A stretch of 64,000 bases of DNA from Mesaphorura yosii (Eukaryota > Arthropoda > Collembola > Poduromorpha > Tullbergiidae): positions 124,001-188,000 of the forward strand of contig WIXG01000015.1 in the NCBI GenBank assembly GCA_009869945.1, written 5' to 3'. The translations under genes and the position numbers were made by a program. Shown in pieces: positions 12,986-23,459 of the stretch. Position 1 is the first letter of the stretch. Each line of letters opens with the position of its first letter. A model generated the notes under the pieces. It made no database searches and was not told the DNA's origin. It saw only the letters and a list, made by a program, of their open reading frames with translations.

Positions 12986-13753
12986 CTACCAAGACGAAAG
13001 ATTCAGACGAAGAGCAACAAAACTGAACAGCATCACCAACAAATTGATCCCAGTGTTCGAAGCTGAAGAATTGCCAGTATCGGCTGCCTTGGGTTTGCTC
13101 AGATCAACCATGACGCTTGTGTGACCGCGAGTGCTTTTGTCATGTGCGGGTATCGAATCTTTCGATGTCGGATCGTTCGGATGCCACGAATAAATCAGTT
13201 GTACTTTCGTATCTTTCAGTACCACATCATTTTCTGAGTCGCTTGTGTCCCACTTCCTCTTGAATTGGATTGTCGTCTTTACCTCGTCTTGAGTTGCATT
13301 TATCAGCTCGTAGTCTTGGGATGCGTCCAGCTGTGGTACTCCATTCTCATGCGCGTAGTAATCCTAAGGAGAAATCATACTTTAAGGGAGTGCAAGCCTG
13401 ACCTGGTACATATTTAGATTCTTCCTTACGTATAAATGCGCATTCCCGTTGTCATCAACCCAGCCGATGACAATATCACAACCCTCCATGCTTCCTTTCC
13501 AGACTGGGCAGAATCCAATCGCGACAATTCCAGTTGTCTTTGAACTCACTTCCATACACAGATAGTCAGGATCAGTGTGGTTCCATTTCACGTCAATGCC
13601 AGTTGATTTCTTCACTTCTGTCTTCTGTGCCCAATAACTTGGCGTGGTAGAAGTGGACAGAATGTGTCCGTGCCCGTGATCATGACCTTGGTGGCCCGTT
13701 GCCAGCGTGGCGAACAAAATTAAGACACTTGTACACAGTGCTTTCTTCATCAT
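12986..13753 (-). CDS. DOMON-domain protein, secreted and probably GPI-anchored
   Basis: Two exons, 13753-13403 and 13363-12986, are joined over a 39-bp intron and give 242 residues. The start chosen is the ATG pair at 13753, directly before a clean signal peptide (MMKKALCTSVLILFATLATG). A frame-compatible ATG eight codons upstream is less likely because an AAACAG acceptor-like site separates it. Next come a His-rich stretch (HQGHDHGHGH, about residues 21-30) and a DOMON fold of the dopamine beta-hydroxylase/MOXD1 type: GIVAIGF, CDIVIGWVDDNG, then ASQDYELINATQDE, LIYSWHPNDP and HDKSTRGHTS. In those enzymes this domain is followed by two copper-monooxygenase domains; here they are absent. The C-terminus has Asn/Ser sites followed by a hydrophobic run (INLLVMLFSFVALRL), typical of a GPI signal. 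DOMON domains bind haem or sugar in some proteins; the ligand here is unknown. Confidence 0.85.
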
Positions 13754-15226
13754 GGCTGACTCCTGTTTTAATTTCAACCTTTAGACGTGGTTTAATGTCA
13801 CACGATCACCGCTGGCCGATTAGTCCGGACTGCAGACAGCGTCTGCCTACTGCCAAGCCTTCAAGGACTTGCCCTTTGGACCAGATGGTTCAGGTGAGCC
13901 TCAACCCTGCACTGAAAACGTGCACAAACTGTACAAACACAGACAGCGAAATTGTGGAGCTAAATATAACTGGCAACTGAGACTGAAACGCTGGAAGCGT
14001 GGTTGGTGTAGCGTGCAATGGATGAACTGCCTGCGGACGAACGGACAGAAAAGATCTGAGCAAATTAGAACCCTAAATCGCTAGAATCTTGGCTAGGCTG
14101 AGTCGAGGTAAATTAGTATGAAAAAGTTTCATCACATAATCAAATTATATAATCACAATTATCACAATCACTCCTGTCTTTCCTCCGCTGCGCTGCATGG
14201 ATGAATACGAATGCCAGTTCCATTTACGGTATGCGATGCGATGCGTGGCAGCGGAATTAATTGACCGATTCAGCAAAAACTTAATGCAAACGCTGAACGG
14301 GCTGATGATGGTGACTGTGAGGTCTGAAATTAATGCCTTGTAATGTAAATACATGTGCAGCGCATCATCACATCATGTTCTTCGCTTCGCTTTGATGAAA
14401 TCCAGTATTTTCTGACTCGTGTGCTACCTCGGAAATTGCACGTCTACAAATATCCAGTTACTAATTGTCAAAACATGTCACGTTATTGTCTTAATAGGAT
14501 GAGGGGATCCTTCAATGAATTGAGTTCCTACTATGTAATTATAGGAGTTTTCGCTTTAACAAATGCATGAGAATATGGAATTTTGCTGCATCCGTTTGAA
14601 AGACATGGATTGCATACGCATCAAACGAAATGACGCCTAGTAGAAAATGTGGATCTGCTGCAGGAAATTATGTAGCAATTTTTCCCACTCAACGCATTTG
14701 GTATCTTCAGTTCGTGACTAAGGAATTTGGCTGATCGGAGTTTTATCCAACAATTCGCCATACTTTGGGCATTTAAACATTAAACTGAACTTTGGCGTTG
14801 AAATGAGTTAATTTTCACATTCGGGTCGAAGGTCATTGTTCACAGGAGTATAACAGTTGCTGATTTATTACTTGGAAATATGTACGTCCATCTTATATTG
14901 TGGAAACTTCTCTGCTTCTGAGAATACTGATTTACTGCTTCTGCAGGGTGCTTGCGTAACAACTGCTCATTCAAGACATGAACGATCTGAGAAGCGCCTC
15001 TAGTGCGTGACATCTAAATAAAACAAAAAGGTATCAGTGTCAAGACCATACGGTTGCATGGGGCCATGTCATGAGGTATGTAACAGTAACAGCAATTAAT
15101 CTTGAGCAATAAAACCAAGGGTTAAGTCACAAGTTTTCCAAGCGAATCGTCGCGTGAGTCACAAGTCATACAGGTCAACTGAGTTGTCAACGAGGTGACG
15201 AAAGAGAAAAACCTTGATAAATAAGC
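13754..15226. other. Intergenic region between DOMON and EFCAB10-like genes
   Basis: The promoter and 5' UTR of the minus-strand DOMON gene should lie in the first part; an acceptor-like AAACAG just upstream of its ATG suggests a 5' UTR intron. On the + strand an open segment at 13836-13893, bounded by ACTGCAG and a strong donor TTCAG|GTGAGC, reads QAFKDLPFGPDGS in phase 0, and its frame stays open to a stop near 14084. The rest to 15226 shows no gene. Confidence 0.4.
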
Positions 15227-16164
15227 TTACGCTTCACGCGTAAAAGTCTCCTCAGTAATCACGTCTGTTTTGTATCCTTTCGGCTCACATGTGTATCGGA
15301 CCAGTCCGAGAGCTTGCATAGCTGAAAGCGTTAGCAAATGTTAATGGTCGGATCATGACCATGATGGCACTAATCGTAGGTTTCGTGTTTAGCCACTCAC
15401 CAAATTGGTATTGCATCATGGAAATGTATCCATTCTGCTCCTTGTCAAACACACGATACATTGCTTCGACGTGCTGAGGGTAAAAGACTCGGGCCAATTG
15501 TTTGTATTTCTGGGGGTCTGTTCGTGCCCGTACCATGTTTCCACAATGTTCGGCCATGAAGGCGTACGGATCCTCTAAGCACAATACACGACGTTCACTA
15601 TATCCCACCTCTTTTGAGATATACACGTAAGACTTTTTTTTTTGTTTGCTTTTTTAAGTTTTACCTGGCATTCTTATGAGACACAGCGCCAACAAATGCT
15701 GCAGCAGCAATTCCAAATTGTACTCGTCTAGGTAATCCAAAATCACTTTTTGAGTTGTGCTAAACATCGGTGGGCAGTCAGTCGGCCTGGTTGGGTGAGG
15801 TTTCCCAAAATAGACGAATAGGTTTGGCTCGCCTCCGTCTTCATCCCTTTCGCGTGCGAATTTACCCGCACCGGACTGGTTGGACTCTGGTAGTTGAGAC
15901 CGCAAAGATCTAAAAGAAGTTGACATCACCGCCATTGGCTCGGTAAATTCGGCATCTTCTGTGTCTACGTCGGTATTAAGTGCGAGATCTTGAAACAAAT
16001 GAAATCAAGCAAATTGAAATTGAATCATTCTGCTTTCTGTGTAGCAGAACCGACCAAGCTTTGACATTACCTGATTCACTGACATGCTCTCTGTCGGTCG
16101 TCAATGAGGCGGTGACATGAGATCCAAAGTCCAGCTCAGATTGAGCTATTTGAGAGAGAGCCAT
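15227..16164 (-). CDS. EFCAB10-like RIIa-fold / EF-hand protein
   Basis: Four exons (16164-16071, 15988-15665, 15574-15401, 15321-15227) splice in frame to 228 residues. After a low-complexity, probably disordered N-terminal half of about 110 residues comes an RII-alpha dimerisation/docking-like helix pair (ILDYLDEYNLELLLQHLLAL, then IRMPEDPYAFM), the motif that binds AKAP-type helices or radial-spoke partners. An EF-hand-like loop (FDKEQNGYISMMQYQ, near residue 183) and the tail QALGLVRYTCEPKGYKTDVI follow. Order and spacing match EFCAB10, a vertebrate protein of about 130 residues associated with cilia and flagella. The EF loop has Asp, Glu, Asn and Tyr at 1, 3, 5 and 7 and lacks a Glu at position 12, so calcium binding is doubtful. 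The long N-terminal extension is unlike the human protein. Confidence 0.85.
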
Positions 16165-16889
16165 TGCAGTTGCTGGTCAATTTGATTGCGCTTTCCGCAA
16201 AGAATCCTTGATGCTTAAAAAACCAATTGCGAGCATGCAAATCTGAAAGTTTTGCAATCAGTAGCCGCGCAGACTTGTCAGCGCGCGCCGCATCGGACGC
16301 TCTGCCACGGGATTTTATCTGGCCTGTATAGTTCGATTGCATTCTGCATCGGAGGTTAAACGCTGTAGCCGGGGGAACATTTCTGGCTCCAGTAAGCAGT
16401 GCGTATTGTAAGACATTGTTTCTAGAGTATTGTTCCCAGCACATTGTTCCAGGAGAATTGTTCCCAGCCGTGGAAACGTGGAAAGACGTTCCGGAACTTG
16501 AATCAAGGTATTATATCAACAAGAATTTACTCATCAAGCGGACCAACGCACAATGATAGGGTAGTAGTAAATATCAGTGTTTATTTCACTTCAAAATCTG
16601 ATGAACAATCAAATATCCTTCCACAGCATTCAGCATTGTGGCATCAGTGATTCTTACCGCTATAATAATAGTATCACATCAAACTGTCTTCAAGATCTAA
16701 ACTAGTATAAGAACTCAGTTAACTGAAATAATTGAGAATGATCAAGTGAATGAGAGTGAGCATGCCCAAAAGGCTGCAATTTCGAGATAAAACTAAACAT
16801 CAATTGGCAAGTGCAGATACAGTCGTCAACTGTGGTAATCAGTGAGCTCATTATTTTAGGCAGTCCACTATTTAGGTAGTTTGCTATCT
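16165..16889. other. Intergenic, 3' side of PCYOX1-like gene
   Basis: No gene seen. A minus-strand AATAAA (TTTATT at 16580-16585) about 300 bp beyond the PCYOX1-like stop could end its transcript. The promoter of the EFCAB10-like gene should lie between 16165 and about 16500. Near 16413-16468 the phrase CATTGTTCC/GAATTGTTCCCAGC recurs three times as a small degenerate repeat. Confidence 0.4.
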
Positions 16890-18658
16890 TTAAAGTTCTA
16901 CTTTGGTCTTTGATTGTGTTTGTGACGCGTTAGGCTGAGGTAATTTCTTCAGTTGAGACGCAATATGAAGAGCAGCATTGCGTCCAGAAATGAGGCTCAT
17001 TTCCATTGCACTTGCGGCCATTTCAATCGAATTCAAGTAGTAGACCTTCGGATTTAGTATGAATGTGTCCAGTTTTGGTGGTACTCGATCATATTCTGGA
17101 TACGCCAACCAGTCAGCAACGTGCTTGAACTGTACATCTTCAAAGAGCTCGTTGAGCTGTTCATCCGTGAGCGGCTCGGGACTAAATACTTTGAACACGG
17201 GCATCTTTTCACTTTGAATGAGCAGGACCGGATAAATTCGACTTAGAGATGTAAAGTAGTGCGACTCAATTGAGAGTATGTCCAGCCATGACCTGTACTT
17301 TGGGCGTACGGCCTTCGCCGCAATTATTGTAGCAACCGTACGATGATACTTGACTGCGCGATTTGAGAGATCATCCAGTTCGCTTGGGAAGTTTATAAAC
17401 TTAATCTGCTTGTTGGAGTTCGTCATTATTGGAGCAGCAATAATCACTTTGTCAAAATTTCCAGCTAAAACGGCTTTCCCATCCGAATCTGTCGACAATT
17501 TCAATGTTCCGTCTGGCAGCTGAATAACTGACTGAATCTTTGTATTCAGTTCGACTCTTGCTTTGGTATGGTTGAGTAAGGCAACTGGTAAATGCTTGTT
17601 TCCGCATTCCACAGACCAAAGACCGTCCGCAGCACCTGCAACTGATACGCTCCCTGCCAAAGAAAATATCGAAGTCAGTCAGAGCTTCCCACAAACTTTC
17701 TTGGGATTATTTCAGCTTACCAACTAACGAGTGCATTCGCGATGCTTGCCCATAGTTGACATAAGTTATTGCCTGAACCATTTCATCGACGAATCGTTCA
17801 GCTAGCCCATTGTCCAGAAGGAATGTGTGGAAGACACTAGTCGTCAAGTTGAACAAATTCGGACTCATGTATTGAAGCATCTTGTCCACAGACTCGTAAG
17901 ACTTGCCGTTGTCCTGCAGTTTGTATATCCTGAAATTAACCATGCACAAAATCAGCGTCAGCGACAGGATCAATTCTTTAGTGTTTAGTATGCACGCTTA
18001 CATTTGGAACTCATCCACAAAATTCCCAGTCATTCTCTGTAATCTGTTGAAGTCGAATCCATAGCGTTCAAATACTTTCCATAGAGTTATCAGTGTCCAG
18101 CTGCTCGTGCCAAATACGTATTCGCTATTCTTATTTACTAAAGATATTACGCCGCCTGGAGCATGTCTCTTCTCTCGTAAACCTGCAAAGGACCAAATGA
18201 CTTTCCATTGCACAAGAACTCTTCTTCGACTTTCTTACCCAATTCCTTGACCAAATCAACTGCAAGTTTATTCTTCGGGTGAATTATGCTTCCACCAGTT
18301 TCGTATTCATTGCCGAAAACATTAACTGTAGCGGTTCGGCCTCCAATTACTGATTTCTCGTCAAATACGACGATGTGAACATCGCCATTAAGCAGTTTAT
18401 GTATGTGATACGCTGCTGAAGATCCTCCCATGCCAGCTCCAATTATAGCTACAAATAAAAACTCAGAATTGAAACTCGCAGCTGTAGCTGTTAGCCAAAC
18501 TGGTTGTCTGACTACTTACCTATTCTAGGCGCTGGCGTTTTCGTATCGCATGACACAAGTGTTGTTAATTGACCAATCAGCAATACATACACTAAACTAA
18601 CAACAGTGGCTTTCACTGGGAGATAAATGTACCGGTACAACTTAGCTAAATTCTCCAT
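16890..18658 (-). CDS. PCYOX1: Prenylcysteine oxidase (PCYOX1-like)
   Basis: Five exons (18658-18520, 18448-18194, 18137-18002, 17929-17721, 17653-16890; introns 71, 56, 72 and 67 bp) give 500 residues, the length of animal PCYOX1 (about 505). The family uses FAD and O2 to cleave farnesyl- or geranylgeranyl-cysteine into free cysteine, the prenyl aldehyde and H2O2, usually in lysosomes or on lipoprotein. The start is the ATG in GACATGG; residues 15-38 form a signal peptide or anchor. The FAD-binding Rossmann motif follows (AIIGAGMGGSSAA), then GGRTATVNVFGNEYETGG, NYGQASRMHSLVGSVSVAGA and LWSVECGNKHLP. The C-terminal part (VYYLNSIEMAASAMEMSLIS and a closing SKTKVEL) matches the family to its end. 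The exon 2 donor is an unusual TTTG|GTCCTT, chosen because it gives an ungapped family match. The GG in the canonical VEGGNK is CG here. Confidence 0.96.
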
Positions 18659-19261
18659 GTCAATCAATCAGTGGCCGACAGCAAAGGTCACAAATCCACT
18701 GAACGTTGCTCCGACACGTTAAACGACTTTCATGAAATGCTGATACGATAGATGCACAATAATGCAGCGTCGCTTCAAGCTGCCCATAAGTTAACTATCG
18801 TTACGCCTGCCGACTGCTTCAAGTTGGCTTTTGAAACTGAAAATATCCCACCTTTCAGGTTTGATTTAGTGAATGTGCAAGGTTTCAGCTCCTACAGCCA
18901 CAGTCCGACTTTTACAGGTATTAGCATCAGAACAAGTATCCTCTCCACGCACGTTCGTACTCCGTACTCGTAGCCAACGTCAATGTACACTATAAATCTA
19001 GAATTCGATTGGATTTACTTATCTGGAACCCGCAGCATTGTTATATCTATGAGCCTCTGCACCGCAGCGCACGTAATGAGCAATGCGAAAACGACTGGCT
19101 CGTTATAAATCAGAAGCTTGCTTCAAAAACCACAATTATGACCATAACTGGTCAAGTTTATACAAATTCTCTCATAATTGCTATTAGTGTGTGAGTTCTT
19201 CTATGTGTTGTGTATTATAAGGCTTGAAGCGAGATTTATTTGAGTAAAAATTTTGCCCAAC
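18659..19261. other. Intergenic between PCYOX1-like and F-box genes
   Basis: The promoter of the PCYOX1-like gene should lie just beyond 18658, but I see no TATA box there. The short + strand frames have no domain. The 3' end of the F-box-like gene occupies the last few tens of bases. Confidence 0.5.
19235..19240 (-). terminator. Poly(A) signal of F-box-like gene
   Basis: AATAAA on the minus strand only 22 bases past the stop codon at 19262, implying an unusually short 3' UTR. Confidence 0.55.
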
Positions 19262-21851
19262 TCAATTATCTGAGTTATCACCAGAGCCTTCCATCTCTTC
19301 ACCTTCGTGGTCGCCTGCTGAATTCGCGTCAGCTTCCATGTCTGATTCAGGCCCATCAGAGTCGCTCTCAGATTCAGGCTCGGGCTCCAATACGTTATCC
19401 ATCGCCTCAGCTTTTTCTTGGGCTGTAGCCTTTGCTTCAGCTTTTTTTGCTTTTACTTCCGCTCGGAGGGCAAAGAAGTCTCCGTCATCAAGCATTTGAA
19501 TTGCTCCACGTGCCTTTATGATCTCCTCGTCCTTATCACTGCTGTCATCGTCCAATACAGCTGCACTTCCACTTTCTCCTGCACATGCATATGCTCCGTC
19601 ACGCTCCTCTGCGTCTGCCCCAAACCTATCCGCCAGGCCGTCAAGCATCGCAACGACGCACTCTTCGTATTTGTCTAATAATGTCAACATTAGTTAAATG
19701 AAATGCTTTCAAATTGAAATTGCACCGCGAAATTCACCAGCATCGATCTCAGCCTCATCAAGCCCCATCTCTTCAAAAGTTTGCAGCGCAAAATCCTCCA
19801 ATGCTTCAATTTCCTCGTCAAGCTCCATTTCTGACTGTGAAGGTGTAATCATTTCTTCCCCTTCGTCATCCCTAAGTTCACCTTCCGTCTCATCCGACCC
19901 TTCATCTGATTCTGATCCGTCATTCCCGCTACCAGGCTGGGGTTGGTCTTCGTCGACCTCAAATTCACTCTCACTCTCCCACGAGGAGTCACCCGACTCT
20001 GATCCTTCGCTTTCGGACGACTCAGACTCTGCTTCACTCTCTGCAATGGAAGCAATACACACCAATGACCGACTGAAGCTTAGCGCGTTCTTCAGGTAAG
20101 GATTGTTGACCCAGTCAGGTTGAGCCTCTTCCAGAGCGCCTGAATCAGGAGCTGCTCGTGTTCGGTACGCCCCGACATTCTGCTTTTCGAGAGGGAAGTA
20201 GGATGCAATCTTCTCACTTCCGGTCAGTTCGTACCGATTGCTTGATTTTTGCAGCTTCAGGGAAACACAGGCGTGTTTCTCTTCATGCGCGTCAAGGGTC
20301 TTGTGATATGGCGGATTTGGTGAATCGTCTGTGCCTTGCTCGTTGTGTGCCCACTCTTCCATCGACTTCTTGTTGAACGCGTGATAGAATATGATATGCT
20401 CAATGCGGCAAGCCTTCAGTGACTCAATGTATGCTGAGAATGGGAGCCCAAGGCCATTCTCTGTGCCAATATCCAAAAGCTCCAAGAGTCTCAACCGCTT
20501 GAGACTACACATAATGAAGTTTCCGTCTTCTTGACTAATGTTGAGGCGACGTATGCGGAAGAATTCCAGGGATGTCGGCAATTTCGCAATATTAAACAGT
20601 TGTGGGCCGACGGACTTTGGAGTTTCAGGCTTCTCACCGGCGGATAAGGTCAGGACTCGAAGCTGTTGACAGTCTCCGAAGAGGGCTTGACAGTCTATCA
20701 GTGCATCGGGATCTCCATCGAGCATCAGCTCGAGAACGACGAGGGATTTATTGAAATACGGATTTGATGCTCTCTTTGAACCTCGCTTCTTCTTGCTGAT
20801 TGGATTTTCAATTTTCGAAAAGTCACAGCACGCGTAACGCAACTCCTTTGGTGCTTGTATTTCGAAGATTTGCTTGAATATTTCCTGTGTTTCTGCCATT
20901 TGACAAGAAAATTGACCGCCAAAGAACAACGAATTCAGTTTCAGTCCGTCTAAGCTCTTGATATCGAAGTCGGGCAAGTAAAGCTCCTTCTTCTTGATTG
21001 CGTCGTGATCGATTGTCTTGTGCTCAATGACGCGAGTCTCAAATGTGATGTGCTTGAGCGTCTGTCGATACTTAATCACAGTATCCAAGAATGTCTCCAA
21101 GATGAACCCATCATGATTGGAATGAGGCATCACGTATCCTTTAACTCCGAGCTGCAGTAGATTCTTCGAGTCAATCACCTCCAGAAGACGTCGCAACACG
21201 TTCGTGTTGTGGTTCCAATCACTCAAAAGAGAGTCCCTGTCCCGAACTGTCATGTGATCGCCTGTGATTATGAAGAGTTCCAACTCTTTCAATTCTTGCA
21301 AGCAGTCTAAACTCGTCTTCTTGAGACCATGCAGCGCTTGTTGGTCCAGCGTCAGGCTCTTTACATTTTTAATCATCGGGATGAGTTTCAGGAAGTTTCC
21401 ATTCGAAATCGGCTTCAAGATCGTGGCACGTTTAAGCAGATCCGCGTACTGCAGTGCTGCTGGAAGAATCGCGTCTTCGAGACCATAAAAGAAGCATGAA
21501 TGCAACAGCTTCTGGTTGATGGTTTGAATGTCAAAGTAGCTATGCTCGTTTTCTGGATGACTGAGGGCGTCTTCCGCAATCAGCTTTTCGTCTAGCAGCT
21601 CACACCAGCCTTTACAAACATGGTAGAATGTTGCGTCGAAGAAGTGCTTTGAACTACTCGCTTCGGCCAGAATTCGGTACAGAATCTGTAAGTAAAGATT
21701 GCAAATGTCATGTAGTTCATTGTGCATTTTTAGCATGGAGCTTGCTTGTCCTTGCACATGCACGTGGTTGCACATCAACGTCAATGTTTGGAAGGCTCAC
21801 ATGGCGCGTTCCAGGGGACAGTAATTTTTGTATTCCACCTTGAGACGACAT
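19262..21851 (-). CDS. F-box/LRR-like protein with acidic serine-rich tail
   Basis: Three exons (21851-21780, 21685-19726, 19674-19262; introns 94 and 51 bp) yield 814 residues. Joining exon 1 to exon 2 creates an F-box-like start (VSLPNIDILYRILAEA, then VCKGWCELL), the motif by which substrate receptors bind Skp1 in SCF ubiquitin ligases. A long middle part has irregular leucine-rich strands (LKELELFII, LVVLELMLDG, LRVLTLS, LRLLELLDIG) that could form the substrate surface. From about residue 575 the chain is Ser/Glu/Asp-rich and surely disordered (ESEAESESSESEGSES), followed by a Glu/Asp helix and an Ala/Lys/Glu-rich end (AKKAEAKATAQEKAEA). The first exon and its donor (GAC|GTTGATG) are inferred from the F-box match; the large exon itself is certain. 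Substrate unknown. A role in SCF is inference from the fold. Confidence 0.75.
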
Positions 21852-22430
21852 TTTGTAGCTGAATGTTGGGGAAACGTTGCAAAATTTTCTTAGCAGAAGC
21901 TTCCAGATCAGCAAATCAATGAAGCTTTAGATTGTCGGTGATCGGAGACTTTCAATGTGGCGCGGTGGCGGATGGAATAAGAATTATACGGGAAAGTTTT
22001 GTGCCTTCTTCCCAACGTCGGACCAAGACCAAGCCCATAGCTACCATCGATTAGCATTGTAAGGTTTTATTAAATTCCAGGCTTATGACGTTCATACCAC
22101 CCGCACCAAGTTGAATTAATTATTGGTTTATTTTTAGCACTAATGCGAATTTCCAGACTCCTCCAGTAGCCAAATGATCGGCAAGGACAAATGAATGCCT
22201 GATTTGAGTTAGAATGGTTGCTTGAAATTGGATACTAAAAATAAAGTCTTAGATTTCCTGAGCTTTGATTCTTAGCCTGCTGGGTTCGCAATTCATGGTT
22301 CGCCGGCAAATTCCAGAAAACACTGAGCCACAAGCCAAAAGCATAACGGTCAGAATTTCCATACAATTTGCTTAATTCAAATTATTCGAAAACCCTCCTC
22401 ATGAATTATTCGAGCTCCTATTTGGACTAG
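21852..22430. other. Divergent promoter region, F-box gene and six-Cys peptide gene
   Basis: The F-box-like gene reads left and the small secreted-peptide gene reads right from this roughly 580-bp gap, so both upstream regions share it. No other open frame is convincing. A TATA box at 22431 belongs to the rightward gene. Confidence 0.5.
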
Positions 22431-22469
22431 TATAAATGCATCTGAAATTCAGTGCTAAATTCGTTCAGT
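22431..22469 (+). promoter_or_regulatory. TATA box and initiator of the secreted-peptide gene
   Basis: TATAAATG begins at 22431 and a TCAGT initiator lies at 22465-22469, with its A 36 bp downstream of the TATA start; another TCAGT at 22449-22453 is closer than usual. A likely 5' UTR intron follows (AAAG|TAAGAAG or CTGAAA|GTAAGA near 22487, acceptor TTCTTCAG ending at 22551), just before the ATG at 22564. This is the best core promoter in the window and suggests a strongly or specifically expressed gene. Confidence 0.55.
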
Positions 22470-22563
22470 ACAACGCAACCCTGAAAGTAAGAAGTAGTCA
22501 TAAATATCTTCTATTAACTTCGAGACTATCGTCAGCCATTAACTTCTTCAGACTTCTTGCACC

Positions 22564-22919
22564 ATGCTGTACTCAAGCAAACTAGCACTGGCTTTTGCCC
22601 TCGCCTTTTTGGTTATGGTCCAATTTTCTGCCGAAGCAGAAGCCGGATGGGTGGGAACTGCTTGCACTTACACGGGCGACTACAACAAAGGTAAATATTC
22701 CAGGTTGCAGTTGTTTCATGCCAATTTTGAACGTCTTCTGTACCTTTGGCAGACAACAATGCATGCGGGCCTGATGGCAACAATGTCCTCTGTGACAGTT
22801 CGAATGCTTGTGACTGCGCCAGCAAGTGGACCACGACCAACCCAAGTTTTATGGCCAAGCAAGCTGAACTTCAAGCCAAACTTTTGACCCCAGCTGCGGA
22901 CAATAATTCTTGCGTTTAA
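22564..22919 (+). CDS. Small secreted six-cysteine protein, unknown family
   Basis: Two exons (22564-22690 and 22753-22919, 62-bp intron with CAAAG|GTAAAT and TTTGGCAG) give 97 residues. Residues 1-27 are a clear signal peptide (LALAFALAFLVMVQF, then SAEAEA). The mature chain of about 70 residues starts GWVGTACTY and carries six cysteines, with the pattern C-x16-C-x8-C-x5-C-x1-C followed by a long gap of over 30 residues and a last Cys three residues from the end (NNSCV). Three disulphides are possible. I do not recognise the family; the pattern fits none of the common defensin, Kunitz, Kazal or knottin arrangements I know. It has its own TATA promoter and poly(A) signal and is not a fragment of DUOX, with which it converges. 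It might be cuticular, digestive or immune; the sequence does not say. Confidence 0.88.
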
Positions 22920-22965
22920 GCCAAAGCCGTTGGTTTGTTCCAAAATGTACGAAAATAACATGCTA

Positions 22966-22971
22966 AATAAA
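22966..22971 (+). terminator. Poly(A) signal of secreted-peptide gene
   Basis: AATAAA 47 bases downstream of the TAA stop at 22917-22919, in a normal position for a short 3' UTR. Confidence 0.65.
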
Positions 22972-23027
22972 CTGGATAGTTGTGTGGGACATCCATTGTT
23001 GCTTCTGAATGCGTTGTGAATTGTGAT

Positions 23028-23033
23028 TTTATT
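23028..23033 (-). terminator. Possible poly(A) signal of DUOX
   Basis: AATAAA on the minus strand about 430 bases past the DUOX stop. If used, the DUOX transcript ends within roughly 60 bases of the end of the convergent secreted-peptide transcript. No nearer minus-strand AATAAA was seen in the DUOX 3' region. Confidence 0.35.
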
Positions 23034-23459
23034 CACGTGCTGAAGCACTTCTTATTCCAACTTTAGCTCACATAGAAAAATCTTGCAAGCGTTTACACAA
23101 ATTACCGTTTAACTTAACTCTTAAATATTGCAGGATTCAGTCTAAAAAAAGGAGCAAACGCTTGCGCACGCCTATTCTCCTCTTTGAAACAATTTCTAAA
23201 AGATTACAAACTCATGCTCGCATTTTGACAGTTTCCAGAAACAGAAACAATCTCTAAGCTAAGCGTAGAAATCAATTTTCTCACTACTACAAACGAAACA
23301 ACAGAAAACACAAATAAACTAACAGTTACAAGAAATGACAAGAAAGTTGTTTAAGAAAAACATTGCGAAAGATTGAAAAGGTAAGAATAACATAGAAATG
23401 TATAAAAATGTTGCAGTCCATGATGAGGGGTTTTGCATTTCCAAATCGGTGATTGCACT

